A stretch of 36,317 nt of DNA from Oscillospiraceae bacterium (GTDB lineage: Bacteria > Bacillota > Clostridia > Oscillospirales > Oscillospiraceae), in the NCBI GenBank assembly GCA_031288675.1, contig JAITQY010000064.1, positions 1-36,317 on the forward strand, given 5' to 3'. The translations under genes and the position numbers were made by a program. Below, in pieces: positions 15,676 through 23,866 of the stretch. The notes beneath the pieces are model-generated. The model was not told the origin of the DNA and ran no database searches. It worked only from the letters and a program-made list of their open reading frames with translations. Each line of letters starts with the position of its first letter. The first letter of the stretch is position 1.

Positions 15676-18600
15676 ATGCCGGCCAATTACGTTTTTGTCG
15701 ACGCGGAATTTGAGCAGATACCCCAGAATGAGCCGGAGCGAGACGAAAACGGCTTCTACAAAATCGCCACGGCGGAGGAACTTATATGGTTCGCGGCGCG
15801 TGTTTCGGGTACTACCCATGGCGTCAACAACGACCAGAACGGCGGAATCAGCGCGATTTTGATGGACAACATAACGGTCAGCGCGGCGGCTGGCTTCAAA
15901 GCTGTCGGAGAGTACATTGTGAATATAGGCGTCAAAGACCAGCTGAACGCCGTGGAATACAACGGTACGTTTGACGGCAACGGGAAATCTATAACGTTTG
16001 ATATGACCGTTCAAAACGGCATTGCCTCGCTGTTTGGATACATTGGCAGTAATGGCGTTGTGAAAAATCTGACGGTAAAAGGTTCAATCCTTAAAAAATA
16101 TCACAACAATATTACTCTTTCGAGTGGCAGCGAAGTCAAGTCATTCGTTGGCGGCATTGCCGCAACCAGTGATGGGTTGATTGAGAATTGCGCATTTGAT
16201 GGAACAATCAGCACTACAGACGGCAGCGTTAACAACGTTGGCGGCATTGCAGGTTATGCCACAGCGTTGGCTGCTATTAAGGATTGTACCGTTAAAGGCA
16301 CGATTACCGCTAATGGCGTGAGTAATTACATTGGCGGCATCGCTGGACATAGCAGTGCTGAGATATTGGGGTGCGTTAACGAAGCGGCTGTCGCTGGAAA
16401 CGCTTACGTGGGTGGTATCGTAGGTAATAGCTCGTCCGGCGATGTCACGGATTGTGAGAACAAAGGGTCTGTCACAGGCAGGAACAACAACGTTGGCGGT
16501 ATCGGCGGTAACTTCAATGCCGTTGTAACGAATTCAATCAACAGCGGAGAAATTCGCGGAATAAACAACGTAGGCGGACTGATTGGCAGCTACGGCGCAG
16601 GCGCCGACGCATCGTCAAACCACCGCTCCTCCGGGAACGTTAATTTCGGTGAGGTAAGCGGTGTGAGTTATGTAGGCGGTTTAATCGGGTGGCATAACTG
16701 GACTATGGAGAATTCCATAAACTTCGGTAATGTGTCCGGTAACGGCGTTCGTGTTGGCGGAATTTCTGGCTCAGTCAACGTTAATGGAGAACTAAACGAT
16801 TGCTTCAACGCGGGCGCGGTTACGAACACAATTACTGCAAGTGAGCCTCTTCCTGCTGATGGCATTCCTACTGGTGGCATTGTAGGCTACTTTGCTGGTT
16901 CGCATACCGACAATGGCGGAACTAAATACGGCTCGCTTAAAGGCAACTACAACGTAGGACTGGTGACCGCTCCTAATCTCAGCGGTGACGCGGCGAACAA
17001 TGTCGGCGTAGTTGCGGGGAGCTACGGCAACGATGGTCTTGGCAAGACACAGGACAACTACTATTCTGTCAGCGCGGGTAACGCGAAAGCCGCGGAGAGC
17101 GGGATGACGCTTGTTGCCGCCACGAATATGTCATTTGTGGGCGAGAAGCTCAGGGAGATCCTCGACGCCGCGGGAATTGACGATGAAGTCAAGTACAATG
17201 ATGGCGATTACCCCGTTCCAGAGCGGCTTTGGGATCATAGTGGCGACGGTCAGACCGGACCGGAAGCTCCGGTTAGTGTACAAATCACTTTCAACGTCAC
17301 GCCGGAGAATGCTGTAGTTAAGGTTTTTGGCAGCGGCAACAATGAAGTCTCCGCGCAATCGGCTAACGTATATTTGCTGGAAACCGGCGGTACATACACC
17401 TATACGGTCAGCGCGAGCGGCTACACGCAAAAAAGCGGAAGCTTCAACGTCAGTGCGGCGCGTACGTACACGGTAGCTTTGGAACTAACTAATCCGGATT
17501 ATGCTCCCGGTTGGGCAAAGTGGCGGCCCAGCTTTGGAATATACATCACAAACCGCGACGGAACAACCGGCACAAGAATCGGCAACTGGAATTATGACAC
17601 CGCACAGCAAACCTACGTAGACACAAACGGTAACAAATCAGAGCTTATAACAGATTTTAGCTCCAGCCCGCTGTTGTTCTCCGGAGTTGACCGCAAACCC
17701 GCTGCGAGGTTGGGCGTTGTGCTGGAGGGCATTTATCCAGAGGCTATAGTTGATTACTACAACTCCGCCAGCGGCGGCTCATACCCGGAAATCACGGCGG
17801 AAAATTACACACAGTTTATTATGAACTGCGCAACGAACTCGGTTGCAGCGGAGAATCCGTACACAAGCAACAGTCCCTTAAATCCCGGTAAATGGGATTG
17901 GTTTGGCGCGTTCGATTATCTGAGCGGTACTACTAGGTACTATTATGAGGACTTCCTGATTGGCGTAAATGATTGGGGCGACGCAACGAATAACGAAAGC
18001 GCGAACTACACAAACAAGCCCCTGGGCGCGGGACAGCAGGTGGATTCTATTCTGGCGGTCAAAAGCTACAACTCCCGTATTATCGAGCTTCCCTATGACG
18101 GCACGATTTCCGGTCTCGAGGACAGAAAAATAGATAGCAAAGCGGAGCTACAGAACGCCGTTGATTATCTGCTGTCCGTGGCGGACACGGAACTCGCCCT
18201 GCGTAACTTTGAGGGCATGGCACCGCTTGACCCCAGCTCCGGCGTATACGGTACGGGCAACCCGAGATTGCCGCTTGGCATGGACGGCTCGTATTGGATC
18301 GGCAGCGTGTGGATCACGCCGCCGTACCGCACCATCACATTTAGTGGCGATGCCGGCGTTATACTGACAGGCGCGGTAGACTACCCGAAGGCTCTTGCGG
18401 GCGAAACGGTGACATTCCACGTGAGCGCTCCGGCGGAGACAATCAAAAGCGTAAAGCTTGGCGGCGAAGCACTCACCGCGAACGCGCAGGGCGATTACAG
18501 CTTTACCATGCCGGATAGCAACGTTACGGTGACGGTTAAGACAACCGTGTCCTCTGACGCGACGCTCAAGTCGCTGACGCTGAGCGAGGGTACGCTCTCT

Positions 18601-19461
18601 CCGGCGTTCAGCCCAAGTGTTACAAGCTACACGGTAACAGTTGCAAACAGTGTATCGGATTTAACAGTAAATGCTTCTGCGAATGACATAAACGCGAGCG
18701 TCAGCGGTGCGGACTTGCACTTACTGACAGTTGGGGTTAACACGATCGCAATTACGGTTACTGCCGAGGACGGCATTACAACTCAAGTATATACTATAAC
18801 AGTCACACGCAAAAACGGCGGAGGTTCAAGCGGCGGAGGCGGATCAAATGCTCCGGTTACGAGTCCGTCACCCGACATAAGTCCGCAACCGTCTGAAACA
18901 CCTGTGCCGACGGCACAGCCCATTAAAGATATAAAACCAGTGACGGACGAAACCATCAAAGAGACGGTCGCAAAATACGATGACATTCATTCATCCTCTT
19001 GGTTCGCAGAAGCGGCGGCATTCACAATCAGCAACGGTTTGATGTCCGGCACGGAAGAAACTACATTTGCTCCGCTGTCCCTAACCACGCGCGCAATGAT
19101 TATTACTGTACTTGCACGAATTAGCGGCGAGGACACTAACGGCGGCGATACGTGGTACTCCAAAGCCGTCGAGTGGGCAAAAATACAAGGTATTTCTGAT
19201 GGAAGCGCGCTGAACGACAAAATAACGCGGGAACAGCTTTTAACAATGTTATGGCGGTTTTCAGGAGAACCAAAGGCGAACGCTACTTTGTCATTTGCTG
19301 ACACGGGCAAAATCAGAGGCTATGCTTCGGAGGCTGTACGGTGGGCTGTCGAACAAGGTATAATCACAGGTTATGAAGACAATACTTTCCGTCCGCAAAA
19401 CAGTGCGACACGTGCGGAAACCGCTGTTATTCTTCAACGCTGGCTCAATAAATATATATAG
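15676..19461 (+). CDS. SLH surface protein, C-terminal fragment with GLUG repeats
   Basis: The open frame really begins at the shift near 15613; its first ATG is 15676. Order of parts, in residues from 15676: GLUG-type repeats at about 155-440 (repeated VGGIAG, VGGLIG with short Asn/Gly-rich spacers); a PEGA-like beta domain at 530-600; an unrecognised Tyr/Trp-rich domain at 610-885; another InlB-type repeat ending SFTMPDSNVTVTV; a cadherin-like beta-sandwich at 958-1045 (DATLKSLTLSEGTLSPAF); a Gly/Ser and Pro/Thr linker; and three S-layer homology domains from about 1100 to the end (TFAPLSLTTRAMIITVLARI, ITREQLLTMLWRFSGE, TFRPQNSATRAETAVILQRW). The SLH domains would hold it on secondary wall polymer. 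Rejoined with the upstream fragment it makes about 1604 residues. Likely a wall-anchored adhesin or scaffold; ligand unknown. Confidence 0.88.
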   Translation: MPANYVFVDAEFEQIPQNEPERDENGFYKIATAEELIWFAARVSGTTHGVNNDQNGGISAILMDNITVSAAAGFKAVGEYIVNIGVKDQLNAVEYNGTFDGNGKSITFDMTVQNGIASLFGYIGSNGVVKNLTVKGSILKKYHNNITLSSGSEVKSFVGGIAATSDGLIENCAFDGTISTTDGSVNNVGGIAGYATALAAIKDCTVKGTITANGVSNYIGGIAGHSSAEILGCVNEAAVAGNAYVGGIVGNSSSGDVTDCENKGSVTGRNNNVGGIGGNFNAVVTNSINSGEIRGINNVGGLIGSYGAGADASSNHRSSGNVNFGEVSGVSYVGGLIGWHNWTMENSINFGNVSGNGVRVGGISGSVNVNGELNDCFNAGAVTNTITASEPLPADGIPTGGIVGYFAGSHTDNGGTKYGSLKGNYNVGLVTAPNLSGDAANNVGVVAGSYGNDGLGKTQDNYYSVSAGNAKAAESGMTLVAATNMSFVGEKLREILDAAGIDDEVKYNDGDYPVPERLWDHSGDGQTGPEAPVSVQITFNVTPENAVVKVFGSGNNEVSAQSANVYLLETGGTYTYTVSASGYTQKSGSFNVSAARTYTVALELTNPDYAPGWAKWRPSFGIYITNRDGTTGTRIGNWNYDTAQQTYVDTNGNKSELITDFSSSPLLFSGVDRKPAARLGVVLEGIYPEAIVDYYNSASGGSYPEITAENYTQFIMNCATNSVAAENPYTSNSPLNPGKWDWFGAFDYLSGTTRYYYEDFLIGVNDWGDATNNESANYTNKPLGAGQQVDSILAVKSYNSRIIELPYDGTISGLEDRKIDSKAELQNAVDYLLSVADTELALRNFEGMAPLDPSSGVYGTGNPRLPLGMDGSYWIGSVWITPPYRTITFSGDAGVILTGAVDYPKALAGETVTFHVSAPAETIKSVKLGGEALTANAQGDYSFTMPDSNVTVTVKTTVSSDATLKSLTLSEGTLSPAFSPSVTSYTVTVANSVSDLTVNASANDINASVSGADLHLLTVGVNTIAITVTAEDGITTQVYTITVTRKNGGGSSGGGGSNAPVTSPSPDISPQPSETPVPTAQPIKDIKPVTDETIKETVAKYDDIHSSSWFAEAAAFTISNGLMSGTEETTFAPLSLTTRAMIITVLARISGEDTNGGDTWYSKAVEWAKIQGISDGSALNDKITREQLLTMLWRFSGEPKANATLSFADTGKIRGYASEAVRWAVEQGIITGYEDNTFRPQNSATRAETAVILQRWLNKYI

Positions 19462-19484
19462 CCCTTTACAAATTTGTGTAATAC

Positions 19485-19518
19485 GATGCGGCGGTCTCTT
19501 TTTGCAGACCGCCGCATC
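19485..19518. terminator. 13-bp hairpin between convergent SLH gene and carA
   Basis: Arms GATGCGGCGGTCT and AGACCGCCGCATC pair perfectly around an 8-base T-rich loop. No strong T-run follows on either side, but position between converging genes supports a shared terminator. The 95 bases from here to carA hold nothing else I recognise. Confidence 0.65.
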
Positions 19519-19613
19519 ACGTATGCACGAGAAGTCAATTCGTCTTTTTGATATTGGTATAAAGGTCGCACAAATGCGATACCAACGGATTCAAGCAAAC
19601 TGCATTACTGTGC

Positions 19614-20687
19614 TTAACCTTTTATCATCTCTATTAACCGGTCAAACAAGAACCCCGTATCAAGCGGACCGCCGCGCGCTTCCGGGTGAAACTGCGCGCT
19701 GAATCCCGGAAAATCAGTGTAGTCTATCCCTTCGCAGGTACCGTCGTTTATGTTGACATACCGCAGCTTCGCTCCGTGCGGAAGCGAATCAATACTAACC
19801 TCATAGCCGTGATTCTGACTGGTAATAAAAGTCCGTCCTGTTTCCAAATCGCGAACCGGATGGTTCGCTCCGCGATGCCCGTACTTCAGCTTCTCTACTT
19901 CTGCTCCGCGAGCAAGCGCAAGAAGCTGATGTCCAAGGCAAATCCCCATAACAGGAATGCCGCTGTTGCTGAGTTTGCTTATCTCCGCGATAAGAGCAGT
20001 ATTTTCGCGTGGGTCGCCGGGACCGTTACTAAGCAAAACCGCATCCGGTTTTTCATCAAGAATTTGCTCGCAGACCGCATCGCTCGGCATGCGGACAACC
20101 GTAGCTCCGCGTTTAAGCAGATTGTCAACTTGTGCAAGTTTTAAGCCGAAATCCCAAAGCACAACGCGCTTACCGCTAACGCTGTCTCCTAATGGCTTTA
20201 ACTCCTCGCGCGGGTAATCGCGTACTTGCCCTAAAGCGCCTGCAACCTCATATTTTTTCAGTTCTTCAAGATTAACACTGTCCGGGTCAAGTGTAATTGC
20301 GCCGTTCATCACGCCGCGCTCACGCAGGATACGCGTAAGCTCACGCGTATCTATCCCGCAAATAGCCGGAATTCCGCGCGATTTCAAAAACTCTGATATA
20401 GATCCCTCGCTGCGGAAATTGCTTGGTTCTTCACTCGGCGTTTTTACGACATATCCGCGCACATAACTGCGTCCGCTTTCCTCGTCCTCACGGTTAACGC
20501 CATAGTTGCCGATAAGCGGGAAAGTCTGCACGACAATCTGACCGGCGTAGCTGGGGTCGGTAAGCGTTTCAAGATAACCGGTCATAGACGTTGTGAATAC
20601 AACTTCCCCGACCGTCTGCGTTATATCAGCTCCGAACGATTCGCCCTCAAATATCCTGCCGTTTTCAAGTATCAAATATGCTTTCAT
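19614..20687 (-). CDS. carA: Carbamoyl-phosphate synthase small (glutaminase) subunit
   Basis: CarA releases ammonia from glutamine and passes it to CarB to make carbamoyl phosphate for arginine and pyrimidines. N-terminal CPSase domain: FEGESFGADITQTVGEVVF, TSMTGYLETLTDPSYAGQIV, and GIDTRELTRILRERG. The class I glutaminase domain follows with LSNGPGDP, the nucleophile Cys in GICLGHQLLALA, KYGHRGANHPV, TSQNHGYEV and the His/Glu pair in SAQFHPEARGGPLDT. Length, 357 residues, is normal. GGAGG precedes the ATG. It is the last gene of the glutamate synthase-ANTAR run. carB, usually the next gene, is absent: the following gene is the convergent SLH protein. Confidence 0.96.
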   Translation of the reverse strand: MKAYLILENGRIFEGESFGADITQTVGEVVFTTSMTGYLETLTDPSYAGQIVVQTFPLIGNYGVNREDEESGRSYVRGYVVKTPSEEPSNFRSEGSISEFLKSRGIPAICGIDTRELTRILRERGVMNGAITLDPDSVNLEELKKYEVAGALGQVRDYPREELKPLGDSVSGKRVVLWDFGLKLAQVDNLLKRGATVVRMPSDAVCEQILDEKPDAVLLSNGPGDPRENTALIAEISKLSNSGIPVMGICLGHQLLALARGAEVEKLKYGHRGANHPVRDLETGRTFITSQNHGYEVSIDSLPHGAKLRYVNINDGTCEGIDYTDFPGFSAQFHPEARGGPLDTGFLFDRLIEMIKG

Positions 20688-20731
20688 TTAACTCCTCCCG
20701 CTATAATCACCGCATTGTCCAAATGTTGCGG

Positions 20732-21274
20732 TCATTTGTTCTCTTCGTATGTCTTCAAAATGCCGAGCGCTACCTCGCGCTTGGATACGCGCCTGTCCAT
20801 TGCCTGACGCTCAAGAAATTTATGCGCCTCCGGTTCCGTCATTTTAAGGTTTGTCACCAGAGTAAGCTTTGCGCGGTCAATCAGCTTCGTATCCTCAAGT
20901 TTAACGGTCAAGCCCTCTATACGGCTTCGCAGTGAGCGCAGGGTTTTAATTACGTAGCCGAACACCGCACTGTTTATCGGCTTCGCTAAAGTTATTACTC
21001 CGCGCGGCTCTGCAATCGTGTCCGTCTGCTCATAACGCTCTTTTTTGACTATAAGAAATGTTATTGTTTTCTTCGCCGCGCTGATAGCAAAGCTCGTTCC
21101 GAATTCGTCCTGCAACGGCGTATCAACGATTAAAAGCGTATAGTTTATCTGCGATAAGCACACCGAAGCCTCCTCCGCGGAGCATACTACTTCTATCTCG
21201 GCGTCAGGGAAAAACTCGGAGAAGAATTTACCCCCTTTCTCACTGCCGGAGACTATCAATACACGTTCGGACAT
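20732..21274 (-). CDS. ANTAR-domain response regulator (antiterminator)
   Basis: The N-terminal 120 residues fold like a receiver domain (VLIVSGSEKGG, LLIVDTPLQDEFG, then VITLAKPINSAVFGYVI), though the acidic pocket at the start is missing (SGSE instead of DDE), so phosphorylation is doubtful. The C-terminal 55 residues are an ANTAR RNA-binding domain (KLIDRAKLTLVTNLKMTEPE with AHKFLERQAMDRRVSKREVA). ANTAR proteins bind paired small hairpins in nascent RNA and allow transcription past terminators; in Clostridia they are often linked to nitrogen genes. No Shine-Dalgarno site is seen before the ATG (the leader is T/A-rich). A small hairpin (ACCGCA with TGCGGT, 20709-20732) lies between its stop and carA, but a classic two-hairpin target was not recognised. 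Confidence 0.85.
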   Translation of the reverse strand: MSERVLIVSGSEKGGKFFSEFFPDAEIEVVCSAEEASVCLSQINYTLLIVDTPLQDEFGTSFAISAAKKTITFLIVKKERYEQTDTIAEPRGVITLAKPINSAVFGYVIKTLRSLRSRIEGLTVKLEDTKLIDRAKLTLVTNLKMTEPEAHKFLERQAMDRRVSKREVALGILKTYEENK

Positions 21275-21360
21275 ACAAATTAAAAATAACGGTCAACAAA
21301 AAATCTGTGATACTCAATTGTGTGTACACGTAAAGTTTACAATCTGTTCGCGTTTAACTC

Positions 21361-21389
21361 TTGACATTTAACTCGGCTTGTGATATAAT
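21361..21389 (+). promoter_or_regulatory. Perfect-consensus promoter antisense to the glutamate synthase genes
   Basis: TTGACA (21361-21366), exactly 17 bases, TATAAT (21384-21389) on the plus strand. All twelve positions match the sigma-A consensus. Both flanking genes are on the minus strand, so a transcript starting near 21396 would run into the 3' end of the GXGXG gene (21406-22131) as antisense RNA. No plus-strand gene follows. Confidence 0.65.
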
Positions 21390-21405
21390 TCGCATATATC
21401 AAATC

Positions 21406-22131
21406 CTAATTATTGACGTACAACTGGTGATACGGGTTTTTGCTGTCCGGAGTAAGCAGAATATAATCATCGGCAAGGAGCTTTGCCGCGTCGCCTCCGA
21501 AGTAGCCCGCAAACTCCTCCAACAGCGGTTTAAGTATTGCCTTATCCTCTGCCGCAGCGGTTTTTACCGAGACCTGAGGCGGTATCTCTTCCGGAACCGC
21601 AGTGCCCCGTATAAATATCTTGCCGCCGTGCATTCCCGTTCCGGTGAAACGCCCGATTCGCTCGTCATTCAGGCACAGCGCGACAAGGATTCCTCCTGCC
21701 ATATACTCACCAAGAAAATTACCGGAGCCCCCTCCGAAAACTATGGTCGGGAACATATCCTTGTACTGCTTCATATGGATTCCGGCACGGTATCCCACGC
21801 CCCCGCGAATGTACATCTTACCGCCGCGCATTCCGTAACCCGTTGCGTCGCCGGAGCTTCCGTAGATTATCATCTCGCCGCCGCTCATCGTATCACCGGT
21901 TGCGTCCTGCGCGTTGCCGTTGACGACTATTTTATCACCGCCGAGATAGCATCCAAGCGCGTTGCCGGGCGTACCGTTTATCGTCAAGTTAAGCTTTTCG
22001 CGACCTGCGCCGATATAACGCTGGCCCTCACAATTGTCGATTGTTATATCGCCGTTGCCGCCGTCAAGCTCGGCGCGAATAAGCTCGTTCAGGGTCTGAA
22101 AGTGCATTCCTTTTGCATCAATCGTTTTCAT
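21406..22131 (-). CDS. Glutamate synthase GXGXG (alpha-3, beta-helix) domain protein
   Basis: The product matches the C-terminal beta-helix domain of glutamate synthase as a stand-alone polypeptide. The repeated G-x-x-G-x-x-x-G pattern is plain (GGNGDITIDNCEGQRYIGAG, GNALGCYLGGDKIVVNGNAQ, GDTMSGGEMIIYGSSGDATG, GYGMRGGKMYIRGG, GGGSGNFLGEYMAGG). In the large enzyme this domain is structural and helps place the active-site domains; in archaeal-type split enzymes it is a separate subunit, as here. Length is 241 residues. Its ATG overlaps the stop of the FAD oxidoreductase gene at 22131, so the two are coupled. Confidence 0.92.
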   Translation of the reverse strand: MKTIDAKGMHFQTLNELIRAELDGGNGDITIDNCEGQRYIGAGREKLNLTINGTPGNALGCYLGGDKIVVNGNAQDATGDTMSGGEMIIYGSSGDATGYGMRGGKMYIRGGVGYRAGIHMKQYKDMFPTIVFGGGSGNFLGEYMAGGILVALCLNDERIGRFTGTGMHGGKIFIRGTAVPEEIPPQVSVKTAAAEDKAILKPLLEEFAGYFGGDAAKLLADDYILLTPDSKNPYHQLYVNN

Positions 22132-23408
22132 TATCTCTCCACCCCCGCAAGTTTTTTCTTACGCGCGTCCGCGGCGAATCCTTTAAGGCTCGCACGGTCT
22201 TTGATTGACTCAAAGTCCACCGTATCAAGCGGAGTTTTATCTTTTATCAGATTAGTGTAAATTCCCGCGCGGTCAAGCACACTGTGGTCGTGAATATCAT
22301 TACCGCCAATAAGGATAAATCCTTTCAACAACCCTGCGTCCCGGCAAATAAGCCTATAGCTGCCGTCATCGCCGAACACTTCGTGCTTTTCCCCGATATA
22401 GCTTCCCGCGCTGAGTATATGTTTGCCCCAAAACCCGATCGCGTTCATCGGCATCGCGCTGTCATACGGTTTATCCTCTAACCCGGCGGCGTTTCGTCCT
22501 GCTGCATATCCCTGAGCGTACGCGTTCGGCAGAAGCGCAAGTATCTTTGCCTGTTCCGAAGTAATATCAAAGCTTTCCGTACAGTCGCCCGCCGCATAAA
22601 CATCCTTTAACGATGTACGGCAGAACTGATCCGTTACAATTCCCTTATTGACGTCTCCTCCGGCGTCTTTAATAAGAGCAACGTTCGGACGCACGCCTAC
22701 CGCCAGCACAAGTACGTCAAACTCAACTACTGCGCCGGATTTCATCACCGCTTTGTTACCGTCGAACTTATCCGCAGTGTCGCCAAGCATAAATTTAACG
22801 CCGTTCTGCTCTATCCAATTCTGCATTATCTTCGCCAGTTCGTCCTCAAGGATACTTGGAAGAATACGCGGCGCAAGGTCGCAGACCGTGATGTTCTTAG
22901 TCAGCTTGCTTATTCCCTCCGCGCATTTTAATCCGATAAGCCCCGCGCCGATGATGAACACGCGCGTATCAGCCTTAACGTGTTCCTGCAGGAACTTAGC
23001 GTCGTCAAGCTTCATAAACGGAGTTTTCAGAGGAACCGTTTCTAAGCCATTCATAGGCGGCACAAACGGCACGGAACCGGTCGAAACAAGCAGTTTATCA
23101 TACTGAAGGCTGCCGGTATAGTCGTCTTTGCTCCAGCTAACTGTTTTCGCCGCCGCGTCGATTTGCGTAACGGTACAACCCAGCATTGCCGTAACGCCGT
23201 TTGCGGAATAGAACTCGTCCGGGCGGAATTTAATACGTTCCTCGTCCGTCTTGCCGAACAGCAGATAACTTATAAGCGGACGCCCGTAGGTATGATACGG
23301 CTCGTCAGAGATAATAACAATCTCCCAATCCTTATCAACAGCGCGCAAACCTTCCACCGCGCCCACAGCGGCGGCGGAGTTTCCGATAATAACGAATTTC
23401 TTAGCCAT
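22131..23408 (-). CDS. FAD-dependent NAD(P)H oxidoreductase of the glutamate synthase cluster
   Basis: A pyridine nucleotide-disulphide-type oxidoreductase: FAD-binding VIIGNSAAAVGAVEGLR at the N-terminus, the second nucleotide fold VFIIGAGLIGLKCAEGI near residues 150-166, and the FAD motif VYAAGDCTESFD near 285. The redox-active Cys pair of disulphide reductases is absent, as in NADH oxidase-like and nitrite-reductase-like flavoproteins. It probably supplies electrons from NAD(P)H through the neighbouring ferredoxin-like protein to the FMN domain. It is flanked on both sides by overlapping genes of the cluster (both share one base), so equal expression is expected. Confidence 0.9.
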   Translation of the reverse strand: MAKKFVIIGNSAAAVGAVEGLRAVDKDWEIVIISDEPYHTYGRPLISYLLFGKTDEERIKFRPDEFYSANGVTAMLGCTVTQIDAAAKTVSWSKDDYTGSLQYDKLLVSTGSVPFVPPMNGLETVPLKTPFMKLDDAKFLQEHVKADTRVFIIGAGLIGLKCAEGISKLTKNITVCDLAPRILPSILEDELAKIMQNWIEQNGVKFMLGDTADKFDGNKAVMKSGAVVEFDVLVLAVGVRPNVALIKDAGGDVNKGIVTDQFCRTSLKDVYAAGDCTESFDITSEQAKILALLPNAYAQGYAAGRNAAGLEDKPYDSAMPMNAIGFWGKHILSAGSYIGEKHEVFGDDGSYRLICRDAGLLKGFILIGGNDIHDHSVLDRAGIYTNLIKDKTPLDTVDFESIKDRASLKGFAADARKKKLAGVER

Positions 23409-23866
23409 TACAGCGTCCCCCTTTCTTCGTAAACTATCGCGCGGTTCGGGCAGTGTTCCGCACAGGCGGGCGCGCCGACCTTATTCCGCAGGCAAAGTTC
23501 GCACTTCTGTACGACCTTACCGTCTCCGTCCGGCATTACGCATCCATAAGGACAAGTCAGTACGCAAGTAAAGCACCCCACGCACTTGTCCGGATTGTGT
23601 GTAACTACACCGTCCTCAACCGTAAGCGCTCCGGCAATACAACTCTTTACGCACATCGGGTCGTAACAATGACGGCATTGCACCGCAAAGTTGATTTTAC
23701 CGCCGTCCGCGCCGTCCTCTACGCGGATACGGGGATGTATCTTCTTTCCGCGCAGATTCCTGACCATATCCTGCGCCGTAACCCCGCCCATATTGGCGTT
23801 AGCGCAATGATACTCGCAAAGATGACATCCGAGACACCATTCTTCGTTAACAAATACTCTCCTCAT
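23408..23866 (-). CDS. 4Fe-4S ferredoxin-type electron transfer subunit
   Basis: The 152-residue protein carries several Cys motifs for iron-sulphur clusters, in the pattern of DmsB/HycB-like proteins: NEEWCLGCHLCEYHCANANM at the start, QCRHCYDPMCVKSCIAGAL, CVGCFTCVLTCPYGC and CELCLRNKVGAPACAEHCP. That is enough for four clusters. It likely moves electrons between the flavoprotein (next gene) and the glutamate synthase core (previous gene, overlapping by 4 bases, ATGA type). Confidence 0.92.
   Translation of the reverse strand: MRRVFVNEEWCLGCHLCEYHCANANMGGVTAQDMVRNLRGKKIHPRIRVEDGADGGKINFAVQCRHCYDPMCVKSCIAGALTVEDGVVTHNPDKCVGCFTCVLTCPYGCVMPDGDGKVVQKCELCLRNKVGAPACAEHCPNRAIVYEERGTL

Noticed and set aside
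20709-20732. ANTAR target hairpin between the ANTAR gene and carA
   Set aside because: Only one hairpin with a 12-base loop is present, not the expected pair of hexaloop hairpins, and no terminator follows.
21361-22260. 299-residue plus-strand frame opposite the GXGXG gene, just behind a strong promoter
   Set aside because: Its composition mirrors the opposite coding strand, it has no family features, no ribosome site, and the minus-strand gene is certain. The promoter is kept, the protein is not.
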